Below the pieces are notes generated by a model. That model did not search any database and was not told the DNA's origin. It saw only the letters and a list, made by a program, of their open reading frames with translations. This document shows positions 1 to 10,531 of a DNA stretch of 64,000 nt, piece after piece. The position numbers were made by a program, and so were the translations under genes. Position 1 is the first letter of the stretch. Each line of letters starts with the position of its first letter. This DNA is from an uncultured bacterium. GTDB taxonomy: Bacteria; Cyanobacteriota; Vampirovibrionia; Gastranaerophilales; Gastranaerophilaceae. The stretch covers positions 1-64,000 of the forward strand of contig CASDRS010000015.1 in the NCBI GenBank assembly GCA_949283255.1, in the 5' to 3' direction.

Positions 1-61
1 GTCAAATCGGCGCCATCGGCGACGAAGATATTTATTGCGGTTTTCTTCTTTTTTGGTTCTT

Positions 62-93
62 TTTTTTCTTCTTTGATGCAAAAGAAGAAAAAA
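62..93. repeat. AT-rich inverted repeat upstream of atpD
   Basis: A 13-bp perfect inverted repeat (62-74 pairs with 81-93) closes a 6-nt loop, gatgca. It follows a markedly GC-richer patch (about positions 6-29) that holds the short direct repeat ATCGGCG. The stem is almost all A/T plus two C-G pairs, so it is not a classic intrinsic terminator. It could be the 3' end of an upstream transcript or a dispersed element. No gene in 1-186 can be supported. Confidence 0.45.
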
Positions 94-177
94 TGAACAT
101 AGAGAGAGTATTATTTTTTACAGGTAAATTTTTCTACTTGCGAAAAAAAAAATCTTGTTGTAATATGAAGCTATTAA

Positions 178-1599
<1,422 letters not shown>

Positions 1600-1614
1600 A
1601 ATTTTTCAGGTTGC

Positions 1615-1642
1615 GCGGAATAAGATAAAAAACTTATTCCGC
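1615..1642 (+). other. Intercistronic hairpin between atpD and atpC
   Basis: GCGGAATAAG (1615-1624) is perfectly repeated in inverse at 1633-1642 around an 8-nt A-rich loop. No T-run follows, so termination is unlikely. The probable role is mRNA stabilisation or processing that sets the beta:epsilon ratio (3:1 in F1). The role is inference. Confidence 0.6.
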
Positions 1643-1662
1643 TCACCTTGTAAAGGAGTTCT

Positions 1663-2055
1663 ATGCACTTAAAGATAATTACACATGAAAAAGTTGTATT
1701 TGACGAAGATGTAGACGAAATTTATTCACGTGGAGTGGATGGTGAGTTCGGTATATTGCCAAACCATATTCCTGTAATGACAGCGCTTGATATTGGTGTA
1801 ACTAAGGTAATGCAGTCAGGCAAGCCAAAATATTTCACGACAATGGGCGGAGTATTCCAGTTTAAGGATAATGAAGGTATCCTTCTTACAACAACCGCAG
1901 AAGATGGTAATGACATTGATGTTGCAAGAGCAAAAGAAGCTTTAGAAAGGGCTAAAGCTCGTTTGGCCGAACATAGTGCCGAAATTGATGCAAAACGTGC
2001 TGAAGCGGCTATCGCTCGTGCTATGGCTAGATTGAAAGCTACATTGAACGCATAA
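1663..2055 (+). CDS. atpC: F1Fo ATP synthase subunit epsilon
   Basis: Epsilon subunit of the F1 central stalk, which couples rotation to catalysis and can inhibit ATP hydrolysis. The 130 residues match the family. The N-terminal beta-sandwich begins MHLKIITHEKVVFDEDV and contains the conserved DGEFGILPNHIPVMTAL segment. The C-terminal third is the helical hairpin rich in Ala, Glu and Arg (from DVARAKEALERAKARLAE). The Shine-Dalgarno AAAGGAG lies 4-11 nt before the ATG. It is the second gene of the atpD-atpC pair, and the next gene starts within about 20 nt, so read-through is possible. Confidence 0.95.
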   Translation: MHLKIITHEKVVFDEDVDEIYSRGVDGEFGILPNHIPVMTALDIGVTKVMQSGKPKYFTTMGGVFQFKDNEGILLTTTAEDGNDIDVARAKEALERAKARLAEHSAEIDAKRAEAAIARAMARLKATLNA

Positions 2056-2076
2056 TGAGGCTTGTGGAGTTTCATT

Positions 2077-2604
2077 TTGTTGTCAGGTCAGATTGATAAA
2101 TATTTGAATGATTCGAAGATTAACGGCAGATTTGCAAAATGGGATAAGCCTGTTGTTAATGTTTATATAATGCCATTAGTTAATCAAAATGATACTCTGT
2201 TTTGGAAACAAAAGGTTATCAAAGCGATTGAGGCTTGGAATAGTGTACTATTAACAAATTCTTTGTGTATTCGTTTCCAAGTTGTAGAAAGTCCTGCGGG
2301 TGCTGATGTTGTTGTGCATTGGGTAAAAGTTGGGCGTGTATATGAAGGTATGTGCAAGTATGTCAGCGTTGTTAACGGTGTGTTTAAGAAAATTTCTATA
2401 GATATAGGCATGCCAAACGAGTTTTCTGGAAAGGATACGACTGAATTGAGCATATATTGCGCAATAATGCATGAGTTCGGGCATGCTCTCGGTTTGGGAC
2501 ATGGTGTCGAGGTTGATGATATTATGTATGTCCCGCATAAGAAAAATATTTCTGTTCCAAGCGAGAATGATGTATATGTTTTGAAGCAGATATATAAGTT
2601 GTAG
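2077..2604 (+). CDS. Metzincin (matrixin-like) zinc metalloprotease
   Basis: Probable zinc-dependent peptidase of about 175 residues. The extended zinc motif HEFGHALGLGH (near residues 132-142) supplies three His ligands and the catalytic Glu, and a Met-turn follows in DDIMYV, which together define metzincins such as M10 matrixins. The TTG start at 2077 is preferred because GGAG (2066-2069) lies 7 nt before it; a TTG at 2062 is also in frame. I see no signal peptide with either start, which is unusual for a matrixin and suggests a cytoplasmic or non-classically exported enzyme. No propeptide cysteine switch is evident. Substrate unknown. Confidence 0.8.
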   Translation: MLSGQIDKYLNDSKINGRFAKWDKPVVNVYIMPLVNQNDTLFWKQKVIKAIEAWNSVLLTNSLCIRFQVVESPAGADVVVHWVKVGRVYEGMCKYVSVVNGVFKKISIDIGMPNEFSGKDTTELSIYCAIMHEFGHALGLGHGVEVDDIMYVPHKKNISVPSENDVYVLKQIYKL

Positions 2605-2610
2605 TATAAT
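2581..2610 (+). promoter_or_regulatory. Promoter for the chrA pair, close to the ATG
   Basis: A perfect TATAAT (2605-2610) begins right after the protease stop codon and lies only 6 nt before the ATG at 2617. TTGAAG (2581-2586) is a fair -35 box at 18-nt spacing. There is no Shine-Dalgarno between them, so the predicted transcript starts at or next to the AUG. Confidence 0.5.
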
Positions 2611-2616
2611 TGATTT

Positions 2617-3168
2617 ATGGAAAAATCTTTCTGGAATATTTATAAAGTATTTTTTAAAATGGGGCTTTTGCTTTTGGGTGGCGGATATGTTATTTTGCCG
2701 CTGTTGCAGAGTGAACTTATCGACAAGCGCAGTTGGATAGATAATGATGAATTGTGTGAATATTATGCTCTTTCTCAGAGTTTACCAGGGTTGATTGCTG
2801 CTAATGTTTCTATTTTTACGGGGTTTAAGTTATCTCGATATTTGGGTGCGATTGCTGCTCTTGTTGGGTTGATTACTCCTGCATTTTTATCAATTGTTAT
2901 AATTGCCAGTATTTTGGAACAGCTTGTCAGAAATTCTTATATTCATTCTATTTTTATCGGAGTGGGGGTTGGAGTTGTAATTTTATTGTATCTGGCTGTC
3001 AAAGAGATGTGGGGGCGAAGTGTTGTTGACAAGTTTACGTGGGGTATATTTTTGTATGCTCTTGTATTGTCCGTTTTAAAGATTTCTCCTGTGTTTATCA
3101 TATTAACAAGCATTTTGTTTGGTATTATATACGGTATTATGAAAACAAAATCTGAAAGGAGTAATTAG
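2617..3168 (+). CDS. Chromate transporter family, N-half type (short-chain ChrA)
   Basis: Membrane protein of the CHR (chromate ion transporter) superfamily, in the short single-domain form of 183 residues. It carries the family features FFKMGLLLLGGGYVILPLLQ near the N-terminus and the ALSQSLPGLIAANVSIFTGF segment, followed by four or more hydrophobic helices. It overlaps the next gene, a second CHR half, by one base (TAGTG), so the two are co-translated and probably form an obligate heterodimer. The true substrate could be chromate, sulfate or another oxyanion; the name reflects the family only. Confidence 0.85.
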   Translation: MEKSFWNIYKVFFKMGLLLLGGGYVILPLLQSELIDKRSWIDNDELCEYYALSQSLPGLIAANVSIFTGFKLSRYLGAIAALVGLITPAFLSIVIIASILEQLVRNSYIHSIFIGVGVGVVILLYLAVKEMWGRSVVDKFTWGIFLYALVLSVLKISPVFIILTSILFGIIYGIMKTKSERSN

Positions 3169-3698
3169 TGGTATTATTCCAATTGTTTTATGAATTTTTT
3201 AAGACAGGTTTGTTTTCATTTGGGGGCGGGTATGCTACATTACCGTTTTTGTATCATATTTCAGCGTTATACGGTTGGTACACTTCAAAGCAATTATCAG
3301 ATATGATTGCGGTATCTTCCATAACCCCCGGGCCTTTGGGTGTTAATGTTGCAACTTTTGCCGGGTATGCGACTTTCGGAATTTTTGGGGCTTTGATTTC
3401 TACCACTGCCGTAATCTTGCCCTCTTATATTATTGTTATTCTTGTTTTTAAGTTGTTGGAAAAATTTAGGCAAAACAAGCATGTAGGAGCTGCAATTTAT
3501 GCGCTGAAGCCTGCCGGATGCGGGCTATTGACTGCAGTTGGGGTGCAGATTTTTAGAGAAAATGTCAATAACTTATGGGCTTTGGGTCTTTTTGTATTGC
3601 TTTTCGTTCTGTCATTAAGAGCAAAAAGAGATCCATTGACATATCTTGGAATTTCTGCTGTAATCGGACTCGTTTTGGGGTTATTTAAGTTAATATAG
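3168..3698 (+). CDS. Chromate transporter family, C-half type (short-chain ChrA)
   Basis: Second single-domain CHR protein (176 residues), homologous to its upstream partner. It contains FFKTGLFSFGGGYATLPFL and VSSITPGPLGVNVATFAGY, the conserved glycine-rich and proline-glycine motifs of this family, with multiple membrane helices. The GTG start shares its G with the upstream TAG stop, giving tight translational coupling. In long-chain ChrA these two halves are one polypeptide in antiparallel arrangement; here they are split, a known alternative architecture. Confidence 0.85.
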   Translation: MVLFQLFYEFFKTGLFSFGGGYATLPFLYHISALYGWYTSKQLSDMIAVSSITPGPLGVNVATFAGYATFGIFGALISTTAVILPSYIIVILVFKLLEKFRQNKHVGAAIYALKPAGCGLLTAVGVQIFRENVNNLWALGLFVLLFVLSLRAKRDPLTYLGISAVIGLVLGLFKLI

Positions 3699-3767
3699 GA
3701 TTTTTATTAAAATTTAAACGGTAAATTAAATCCCCTAAATACTGTATAAATAAGGGCTGAAATTAGA

Positions 3768-3796
3768 TTTACTTTTAAAAAGTCATGTGCTACAAT
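3768..3796 (+). promoter_or_regulatory. Promoter for ppdK
   Basis: TTTACT (3768-3773) and TACAAT (3791-3796) are spaced by exactly 17 nt, and TGC directly precedes the -10 box. The AAGGAG Shine-Dalgarno and ATG follow about 45 nt downstream. Confidence 0.6.
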
Positions 3797-3847
3797 ACTG
3801 ACATAGAGTTTTCTATGGTTTAGTGAATATAAAAAAGGAGAGACACT

Positions 3848-6526
3848 ATGACAGAAAAAAGAGTATGGCTCTTCCATGAAGGTAATGCAAACATGCGTAA
3901 TCTTCTTGGAGGTAAGGGTGCTAACCTAGCCGAAATGACGAATTTGGGGCTGCCTGTTCCTCCGGGATTGACTATTACAACTGAAACTTGTATGGATTAT
4001 ATCAATCACGGGAATAAAATGCCTGCAGGGTTAATGGATGAGGTTAAATACTACCTGAAAGAAGTTGAAGATGAAGCAGGAAAGAAATTTGGTGATCCTG
4101 TAAATCCTCTTTTGGTTTCTGTACGTTCAGGTGCAAGACTTTCAATGCCTGGTATGATGGAAACTATATTGAACTTAGGTTTGAACGATCAGACTGTTGA
4201 AGGTATGATTAAATTAACTGGAAATCCTAGATTTTGCTATGATTCTTATCGTCGTTTCTTGACGATGTTCGGATCAGTTGCATGGGATATAGACAGACAA
4301 AAGTTTGAAGATTATCTCGACAAGATTAAGGAAGAAAAAGGATATAAATCAGATACAGATTTGACTGCTGAAGATTGGAAATCTTTAATTGAACCTTATA
4401 AAGAATTGATTAAAAAAGAAACAGGAAAAGAATTTCCTCAAGATCCATATATTCAATTGGAAGAAGCAATTGAGGCTGTATTCAGATCTTGGAATATTCC
4501 TCGTGCCGTTGCTTACAGAAACCACTATAAAATCGACCATAACTATGGTACTGCGGTTAACGTTCAGACAATGGTATTTGGTAATATGGGAGATGATTGT
4601 GCAACAGGTGTTTCGTTTACAAGAAACCCTTCAACCGGTGAAAATAAATTCTATGGTGAATATTTAACAAATGCACAAGGTGAAGACGTTGTTGCAGGTA
4701 TCAGAACTCCAAAACCTATTGCTGAGTTGGAACATGAAATGCCTGATTTGTATAGACAATATGTAGATATTGCAAAAAAACTTGAAAAAGGCTATAAAGA
4801 TGTTCAAGATATGGAATTTACAATTGAAAAAGGTAAATTATATATCTTGCAAACTCGTAACGGTAAAAGAACTGCTGCAGCATCAGTAAGAATTGCAGTT
4901 GAAATGGCAGAAGAAGGTATCATTGATAAAGAAAGAGCAATTGAGCTTGTAGATCCAAACCAAATTTATCAAGTATTATTACCTTGTTTTGATCCAGCTG
5001 CAAAGAAGACTGCAAAACAAATTGCAAAAGGTCTTGCAGCATCTCCTGGCGCTGCTGTTGGTAAAATCGTATTTGATACTGAAGAAGCAGCAGAACGAGG
5101 CAAAGCCGGTGAAAAAGTTATTCTTGTTCGTATCGAAACATGTCCGGATGATATTCACGGTATGATTGAATCTCAAGGTGTTTTGACACTTAGAGGCGGA
5201 ATGACTTCTCACGCAGCCGTAGTTGCAAAAGGTATGGGGAAACCATGCGTTGCAGGTTGCGAAGATTTAAAAATCGATTTGAAAAACGAAACTTTGACAG
5301 CTGCAGACGGAACTGTTTACCGTAAGAATGATATTATATCTCTTGACGGTGGAACAGGTGAAGTTATGGAAGGGGCTGTTCACTTGGTACCTCCAACAAT
5401 GGACGACAACTTCAAAAAATTATTTACTTGGGTAAATGAAGTTAAAATCCTTGGAGTAAGGGCAAACGCAGATACTCCTGCTGATGTTGCAAAAGCTCTT
5501 GAGTTAGGTGCTGAAGGTGTTGGACTTTGCAGAACAGAACACATGTTTATGGCTCCTGAAAGATTGCCTTGGGTTCAAAAAATGATTATTGCAGGAACTC
5601 CTGAAGCTCGTAAAGAAGCTTTGGAACACTTGTTGCCTATGCAATACAGTGACTTCTATGCAATGTTCAAGGCAATGGGTGAAAAGCCTATGACAATCAG
5701 ACTTCTTGACCCGCCGCTTCACGAATTCTTGCCTAACAAGGATGAATTAATTGCAACTGTTGCAACTAAGAAAGCTCTTGGTCAAGATTATAAGGCAGAT
5801 GAAGAGATGTTACATCTTGTAGAAGCTATGTCTGAATCTAACCCTATGATGGGCTTGAGAGGTTGTCGTTTAGGTTTGACTTATCCTGAAATTAACGAAA
5901 TGCAAGTTAAAGCTATATTCTATGCGGCTTGTGATTTAGCTAAGGAAGGATTAAGAGTTAAGCCTGAAATTATGATTCCTCTTGTAGGACACGTAAACGA
6001 GCTTAAGGAAGCTAGAAAAGTTCTTGAACGTGTAGCTCAAGATGTTATGAGAGAAAAAGCTGTTGATATTGACTATATGTTTGGTACGATGATTGAAATT
6101 CCTCGTGCTGCTTTGACAGCTGATCAAATCGCTGAATATGCAGAGTTCTTCTCATTCGGTACTAACGATTTGACTCAGATGACATTCGGCTTCTCAAGAG
6201 ATGATGCGGAAGGTAAATTCTTACATAAATATGTTGAAAATAAGATTTTACCTGCCAACCCATTCCAAACACTTGATCAAGAAGGTGTTGGTCAGTTGAT
6301 GAAGATTGCATTGGATAAGGCATTGACTGTTCGTCCTCACTTGAAACGTGGTATTTGTGGTGAACACGGTGGCGATCCTGCATCAGTTAAATTCTGTCAC
6401 AGAATTGGCTTGAACTATGTTTCTTGCTCACCGTTTAGAGTTCCGCAAGCAAGACTTGCTGCTGCTCAAGCGGTAATCGAGTTTAAACATAGTAAAGAGG
6501 AAGAAGGTCCACTCGGTTGTAAGTAA
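3848..6526 (+). CDS. ppdK: Pyruvate, phosphate dikinase
   Basis: Interconverts pyruvate + ATP + Pi with phosphoenolpyruvate + AMP + PPi, in the cytoplasm. The direction may be glycolytic or gluconeogenic. The 892 residues match the family. The order is the ATP-grasp-like nucleotide domain (starting WLFHEGNANMRNLLGGKGANLAEM), the swivelling phosphohistidine domain with catalytic His near residue 454 in GGMTSHAAVVAKGMGKPC, and the PEP/pyruvate barrel ending with the catalytic Cys near residue 837 in GICGEHGGDP. It is a single-gene transcript with its own promoter and a strong terminator. No PPDK regulatory kinase gene lies nearby. Confidence 0.97.
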   Translation: MTEKRVWLFHEGNANMRNLLGGKGANLAEMTNLGLPVPPGLTITTETCMDYINHGNKMPAGLMDEVKYYLKEVEDEAGKKFGDPVNPLLVSVRSGARLSMPGMMETILNLGLNDQTVEGMIKLTGNPRFCYDSYRRFLTMFGSVAWDIDRQKFEDYLDKIKEEKGYKSDTDLTAEDWKSLIEPYKELIKKETGKEFPQDPYIQLEEAIEAVFRSWNIPRAVAYRNHYKIDHNYGTAVNVQTMVFGNMGDDCATGVSFTRNPSTGENKFYGEYLTNAQGEDVVAGIRTPKPIAELEHEMPDLYRQYVDIAKKLEKGYKDVQDMEFTIEKGKLYILQTRNGKRTAAASVRIAVEMAEEGIIDKERAIELVDPNQIYQVLLPCFDPAAKKTAKQIAKGLAASPGAAVGKIVFDTEEAAERGKAGEKVILVRIETCPDDIHGMIESQGVLTLRGGMTSHAAVVAKGMGKPCVAGCEDLKIDLKNETLTAADGTVYRKNDIISLDGGTGEVMEGAVHLVPPTMDDNFKKLFTWVNEVKILGVRANADTPADVAKALELGAEGVGLCRTEHMFMAPERLPWVQKMIIAGTPEARKEALEHLLPMQYSDFYAMFKAMGEKPMTIRLLDPPLHEFLPNKDELIATVATKKALGQDYKADEEMLHLVEAMSESNPMMGLRGCRLGLTYPEINEMQVKAIFYAACDLAKEGLRVKPEIMIPLVGHVNELKEARKVLERVAQDVMREKAVDIDYMFGTMIEIPRAALTADQIAEYAEFFSFGTNDLTQMTFGFSRDDAEGKFLHKYVENKILPANPFQTLDQEGVGQLMKIALDKALTVRPHLKRGICGEHGGDPASVKFCHRIGLNYVSCSPFRVPQARLAAAQAVIEFKHSKEEEGPLGCK

Positions 6527-6550
6527 TCAGCCGTATGGTTAAACAAAATT

Positions 6551-6581
6551 CAGCTCCGGAATTTTCCGGAGCTGTTTTTTT
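6551..6581 (+). terminator. Intrinsic terminator after ppdK
   Basis: CAGCTCCGGAA (6551-6561) and its inverse (6564-6574) form a GC-rich stem followed by a run of seven T. It lies 24 nt after the ppdK stop. Confidence 0.9.
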
Positions 6582-6624
6582 ATGCTTTATATATAAATTA
6601 GCATATAGTATTAGGAGTAAATAT

Positions 6625-9282
6625 TTATACTTTTTCTGCGGATTTCTTTGTAAAAGTTAATTGATTATTTTCGCAGCCTATCATAATTGTATCATCACGT
6701 TTAAATTTGTTTTCAAGTATGAGGGTTGACAGCGGAATTTCTATTTCTTTTCTTATAACTCTGCGGAGTGGTCTTGCTCCGTATAGAGGTTCATAGCCTT
6801 CTTTTGCAAGGAAGCTCTTTGCCTCATTACTGATTTCAAATTCCATACCTTGTTCTTCTACCCGTTTTTTCAGTGATGCGGTTTGGATGTCGACAATCTT
6901 TGTTAAATCTTCTTCACTTAGCGGTTTGAATGAGATTATTTCATCAATTCTGTTTATAAATTCAGGTTTGAATTTTGTTTTCAGAAGATTATTAACTTCT
7001 TTTTGTCTTTCTTCAAACGGAATAGAATCATTCAGTAATATTTCACTTCCAATATTACTTGTCATAATTATAACTGTATTTTTAAAGTCTATTAGTTTGC
7101 CCTGCCCGTCAGTCAATCTGCCGTCGTCAAACATCTGAAGCATTATGTTAAAAATATCTGAGTGAGCTTTTTCTATTTCATCAAACAATACAACCGAATA
7201 AGGTTTGCGTCTGACAGCTTCTGTTAGTTGCCCGCCCTCTTCGTATCCGACATATCCTGCGGTTGTTCCTGTTAATCTTGATATGGATTGTTTTTCCATA
7301 AATTCACTCATATCTATTCGAATAAGTGCATCTTCGTCATTGAACAAAAATTCCGCAAGTGTCTTTGCAAGTTCTGTTTTTCCTACACCTGTCGGGCCTA
7401 AAAACAAGAATGAACCTATTGGTCTTTTGTTATCACGTAAGCCTGAGCGTGAAAGACGTATTGCGTTTGCAAGTTTTTTAACTGCTTCATCTTGTCCGAT
7501 AAGTCTTTTATGTAAATAATCTTCCATTTGCAAAAGTTTTTCGGATTCATTTTCTACAAGTTTGGTTGTAGGTATTCCCGTCCATTTTGCAACAATTTCG
7601 GAAATATCGTCGGCATCTAGATATTCTTTTAACAGATGTTTTTTAGATTTGTCTGATTGGAGCTTCTTAAGCTTGTCTTCCATTGCAAGCATTTCCTTGT
7701 ATTTCTCTTCCAAGGAGGTTGTGAGTTCTCCTTTTTTCTGTGTAATTTGGATTTGAGCCTTTAAAATTTCAATATTCTTTTTTACTGTTGTTATTGATTG
7801 TAAAACTTTCTTTTCTTGCTCCCATTGTGCCTTCAGTTTATCTATTTTTGCACTAAGGGTATCTATTTTTTTTGAAATTTTTACTATTTTTAAATCAGCT
7901 TCTTTTGTATGTTCTTCTTGTAAATTGTTTCTTTCTAATTCGAGTTGAAGTTTTTCTCTGGTATAGATGTCTATGTCTTCCGGCATTGTGTCGATGTTCA
8001 TTCTAAGTGACGATGCTGCTTCATCTATAAGGTCTATTGCTTTATCAGGCAGATATCTGTCCGATATGTATCTGTCCGAAAGCTTTACGGCTTGAACTAT
8101 GGCTTCATCAAGAATTTTTATTCCGTGGAATACTTCATAATTGTTTTTTAGTCCTCTTAAGATACTGATTGCCGTATCTATAGAAGGTTCATCCACTATT
8201 ACAGGTTGAAAACGGCGTTCGAGGGCTTTGTCTTTTTCAATGTATTTTTTGTATTCATCAAGAGTTGTTGCACCGATTACGCGAACATTACCTCTTGCGA
8301 GCATTGGTTTTAAAAGGTTCCCTGCATCGACTGAACCTTCTGATGCTCCCATTCCCATTATTGTATGGATTTCGTCTATGAAAAGCATTAAATCATCGGA
8401 TTTTGCTTCTATTTCTTTAAGAACATTTTTCAGTCTGTCTTCAAATTCACCCCTATAAGATGCTCCGGCAAGAAGTGCACCCAAATCAAGTGATAAAATT
8501 TTATCGTTTTTCAAGCTTTCAGGTACATCGCCTGATACTATTCTTTGCGCCAAACCTTCAATTACAGCAGTTTTCCCGACCCCTGGCTCGCCGACAATTA
8601 CAGGATTGTTCTTTGAGCGCCTGTTCAATATTTGAATAACTCGACGGATTTCGTCATCTCTGCCTATTACAGGATCCAGTTTGTTCTTTTTCGCAACTTC
8701 CGTCAGGTCTGTTGTGAATTTTTCCAGTGCGCTTTGTTCTTTTTCGTTTTTGTCACCGTTATCTTTTCCGGTGTCAGTTTGTGGAGTTGTTTTTTTCGAA
8801 TTTGTTCCGTGGCTCACCGGTTTGCCATCGATTATATCAACTCGTTCTATATTACCGACTTCATCCTTCATTTTTTGGTACAATTCGTACATGTTTATGC
8901 TGTATTGTCCAAAAATGTATTTCATTGTCGGGTTGTTTGATTTGAATAGTGCCATCAGAACGTATTCAATTCCTACAACTTCATCTTTAAATTTTAGGCC
9001 TTCTTTTTCTGCATCTTCAAGTAACTTTATTGTAGCAGGCGATAGCGGGGTGTCTGTATATTTGCTTCTCATCCCGTTGTTTCGCGGGATACTGTTGTTA
9101 AAATCTCTTATTAATCGAGGATTGTCGAGTCCGATGTTTTTTAAAAACAGTTTCGGCAAATCGTTCTCATCCATAAAAAGCGCAAGCATTACGTGTTCCG
9201 GCTCTACAAACTTATAGTCTCTTGCGTAGGCTATTGTCTTGGCAGAGTGAATAATATATTGCATATGTTCTGTAAGTTGCAC
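6625..9282 (-). CDS. clpB: ClpB/Hsp104-type AAA+ disaggregase
   Basis: Cytoplasmic ATP-driven unfoldase that rescues aggregated proteins with DnaK. The 885 residues hold an N-domain (about 1-140), first AAA+ module with Walker A GEPGVGKT (231-238), a coiled-coil middle domain (about 430-540) and a second AAA+ module with GPTGVGKT near residue 629. The middle domain aligns with ClpB rather than the shorter ClpC insert, and no ClpP-binding loop stands out. The linker after the N-domain (about 155-185) is unusually long and polar (Lys, Thr, Asp, Asn). A strong GGAGG precedes the ATG. It lies 66 nt downstream of dxr on the same strand and probably shares its transcript. Confidence 0.92.
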   Translation of the reverse strand: MQLTEHMQYIIHSAKTIAYARDYKFVEPEHVMLALFMDENDLPKLFLKNIGLDNPRLIRDFNNSIPRNNGMRSKYTDTPLSPATIKLLEDAEKEGLKFKDEVVGIEYVLMALFKSNNPTMKYIFGQYSINMYELYQKMKDEVGNIERVDIIDGKPVSHGTNSKKTTPQTDTGKDNGDKNEKEQSALEKFTTDLTEVAKKNKLDPVIGRDDEIRRVIQILNRRSKNNPVIVGEPGVGKTAVIEGLAQRIVSGDVPESLKNDKILSLDLGALLAGASYRGEFEDRLKNVLKEIEAKSDDLMLFIDEIHTIMGMGASEGSVDAGNLLKPMLARGNVRVIGATTLDEYKKYIEKDKALERRFQPVIVDEPSIDTAISILRGLKNNYEVFHGIKILDEAIVQAVKLSDRYISDRYLPDKAIDLIDEAASSLRMNIDTMPEDIDIYTREKLQLELERNNLQEEHTKEADLKIVKISKKIDTLSAKIDKLKAQWEQEKKVLQSITTVKKNIEILKAQIQITQKKGELTTSLEEKYKEMLAMEDKLKKLQSDKSKKHLLKEYLDADDISEIVAKWTGIPTTKLVENESEKLLQMEDYLHKRLIGQDEAVKKLANAIRLSRSGLRDNKRPIGSFLFLGPTGVGKTELAKTLAEFLFNDEDALIRIDMSEFMEKQSISRLTGTTAGYVGYEEGGQLTEAVRRKPYSVVLFDEIEKAHSDIFNIMLQMFDDGRLTDGQGKLIDFKNTVIIMTSNIGSEILLNDSIPFEERQKEVNNLLKTKFKPEFINRIDEIISFKPLSEEDLTKIVDIQTASLKKRVEEQGMEFEISNEAKSFLAKEGYEPLYGARPLRRVIRKEIEIPLSTLILENKFKRDDTIMIGCENNQLTFTKKSAEKV

Positions 9283-9348
9283 TTTTCAATCCTCCAGTGT
9301 AATAACATTCCTTTTTATAATAGCACCGGAGCTGTTGATATGCCTCAT

Positions 9349-10476
9349 TTAATTGATGGAGGCAATAAGCTTTTTCGTTTTTTCTCTTGTAATTGCGTCA
9401 ACTTCAAATATCTCGTCAATAGTCGGAGATTTTATCAACTTGTGCTCTTCAAGCATAGTTTTTGTAATTTCATATATTTGGTAAAGTTTAATCTTTCCGT
9501 CTAAAAATGCAAAAACAGCTTCTTCATTTGCTGCATTAAGACAGGCTGTTGCAGTTCCTCCGAGTCTGCCCGCATGATATGCCAATTTTACTGTAGGAAA
9601 TTTCTCAAAATCAGGTTTTTCGAAGTCTAATCTTGCAATTTCGGCAAAACTAAAGCTGTGTGATTTAATCCCCTCAAATCTTTCAGGGTAAGTTATTGCG
9701 TATTGTATCGGAATATGCATGCTAGGAAGTCCCAACTGTGCAATAACACTGCCGTCTTTGTATTCAATTGCCGAGTGTACGATGCTTTGCGGATGAACAA
9801 CTACTTCTATATTGTCATAATCAAATCCGAAAAGATGGTGCGCTTCGATAATTTCCAACCCTTTATTCATAAGAGTTGCACTATCAACCGTAATTTTTTT
9901 ACCCATATTCCATCTCGGATGGTGTAATGTTTCCGTAACGGTTGCGTTTTTCATTTCTTCAACAGTTTTGTGTAAAAAAGGCCCGCCGCTTGCGGTAATA
10001 ATAAGCTTATCAACTTGTGAAATATCTTTTATGCACTGATGGATTGCGCAGTGTTCGCTGTCAACGGGAATTATTTTGACATTGCATTCTTTTGCTTTTT
10101 GCATAACAATGTCTCCTGCCATAACAAGAGTCTCTTTGTTTGCAAGTGCTATATCAATACCGTTCTCGATTGCTTTTAATGTAGGTTTTAGACCTATTTT
10201 GCCGGAACACGCTACAAGTATAATATCATTTTCTTTATTTTGAGCTATTTCATCCAAACTGTTTAGGGTTTTTACCCCTGCAACTGAGATTGGTTTTGCT
10301 GCATATATGTATTTAGGATGAAATTTTTCAGCCTGTTTGGTCAATAACTCTGTGTTATTTCCTCCGGCAAGTGCTATTATTTCAAATTTATCTTGAAGCT
10401 TTTCTATAACTTCCAGGGCTTGTGTACCGATAGATCCGGTTGAGCCTATAATGCTTATTTTTCTCTTCTTTTCCAT
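9349..10476 (-). CDS. dxr: 1-deoxy-D-xylulose 5-phosphate reductoisomerase
   Basis: Second enzyme of the MEP isoprenoid pathway: rearranges and reduces DXP to 2-C-methyl-D-erythritol 4-phosphate with NADPH. 375 residues. The NADPH fold begins at residue 6 (ISIIGSTGSIGTQAL). Metal and substrate residues lie in PVDSEHCAI and ITASGGPF, and in MNKGLEIIEAHHLF, as in known DXR. No Shine-Dalgarno precedes the ATG; instead an extended -10 box sits 9 nt upstream, predicting an almost leaderless mRNA. clpB follows on the same strand. Confidence 0.96.
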   Translation of the reverse strand: MEKKRKISIIGSTGSIGTQALEVIEKLQDKFEIIALAGGNNTELLTKQAEKFHPKYIYAAKPISVAGVKTLNSLDEIAQNKENDIILVACSGKIGLKPTLKAIENGIDIALANKETLVMAGDIVMQKAKECNVKIIPVDSEHCAIHQCIKDISQVDKLIITASGGPFLHKTVEEMKNATVTETLHHPRWNMGKKITVDSATLMNKGLEIIEAHHLFGFDYDNIEVVVHPQSIVHSAIEYKDGSVIAQLGLPSMHIPIQYAITYPERFEGIKSHSFSFAEIARLDFEKPDFEKFPTVKLAYHAGRLGGTATACLNAANEEAVFAFLDGKIKLYQIYEITKTMLEEHKLIKSPTIDEIFEVDAITREKTKKLIASIN

Positions 10477-10485
10477 AGTAAGTTT

Positions 10486-10494
10486 ATTATAGCA
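10486..10494 (-). promoter_or_regulatory. Extended -10 promoter of dxr
   Basis: On the minus strand TGC-TATAAT occupies 10494-10486 and ends 9 nt before the dxr ATG. A start point 6-8 nt past the -10 would leave a leader of only a few bases. Confidence 0.55.
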
Positions 10495-10531
10495 TAAACA
10501 TAAAATGTTCAGTGTTTGTTGTAATTTGCCT

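Noticed and set aside
3-60. A reading frame at the window start containing IGDED, like V-type ATPase subunit F
   Set aside because: The frame runs into homopolymer Phe and crosses the atpD ribosome-binding site; the match is too short and there is no other V-ATPase gene.
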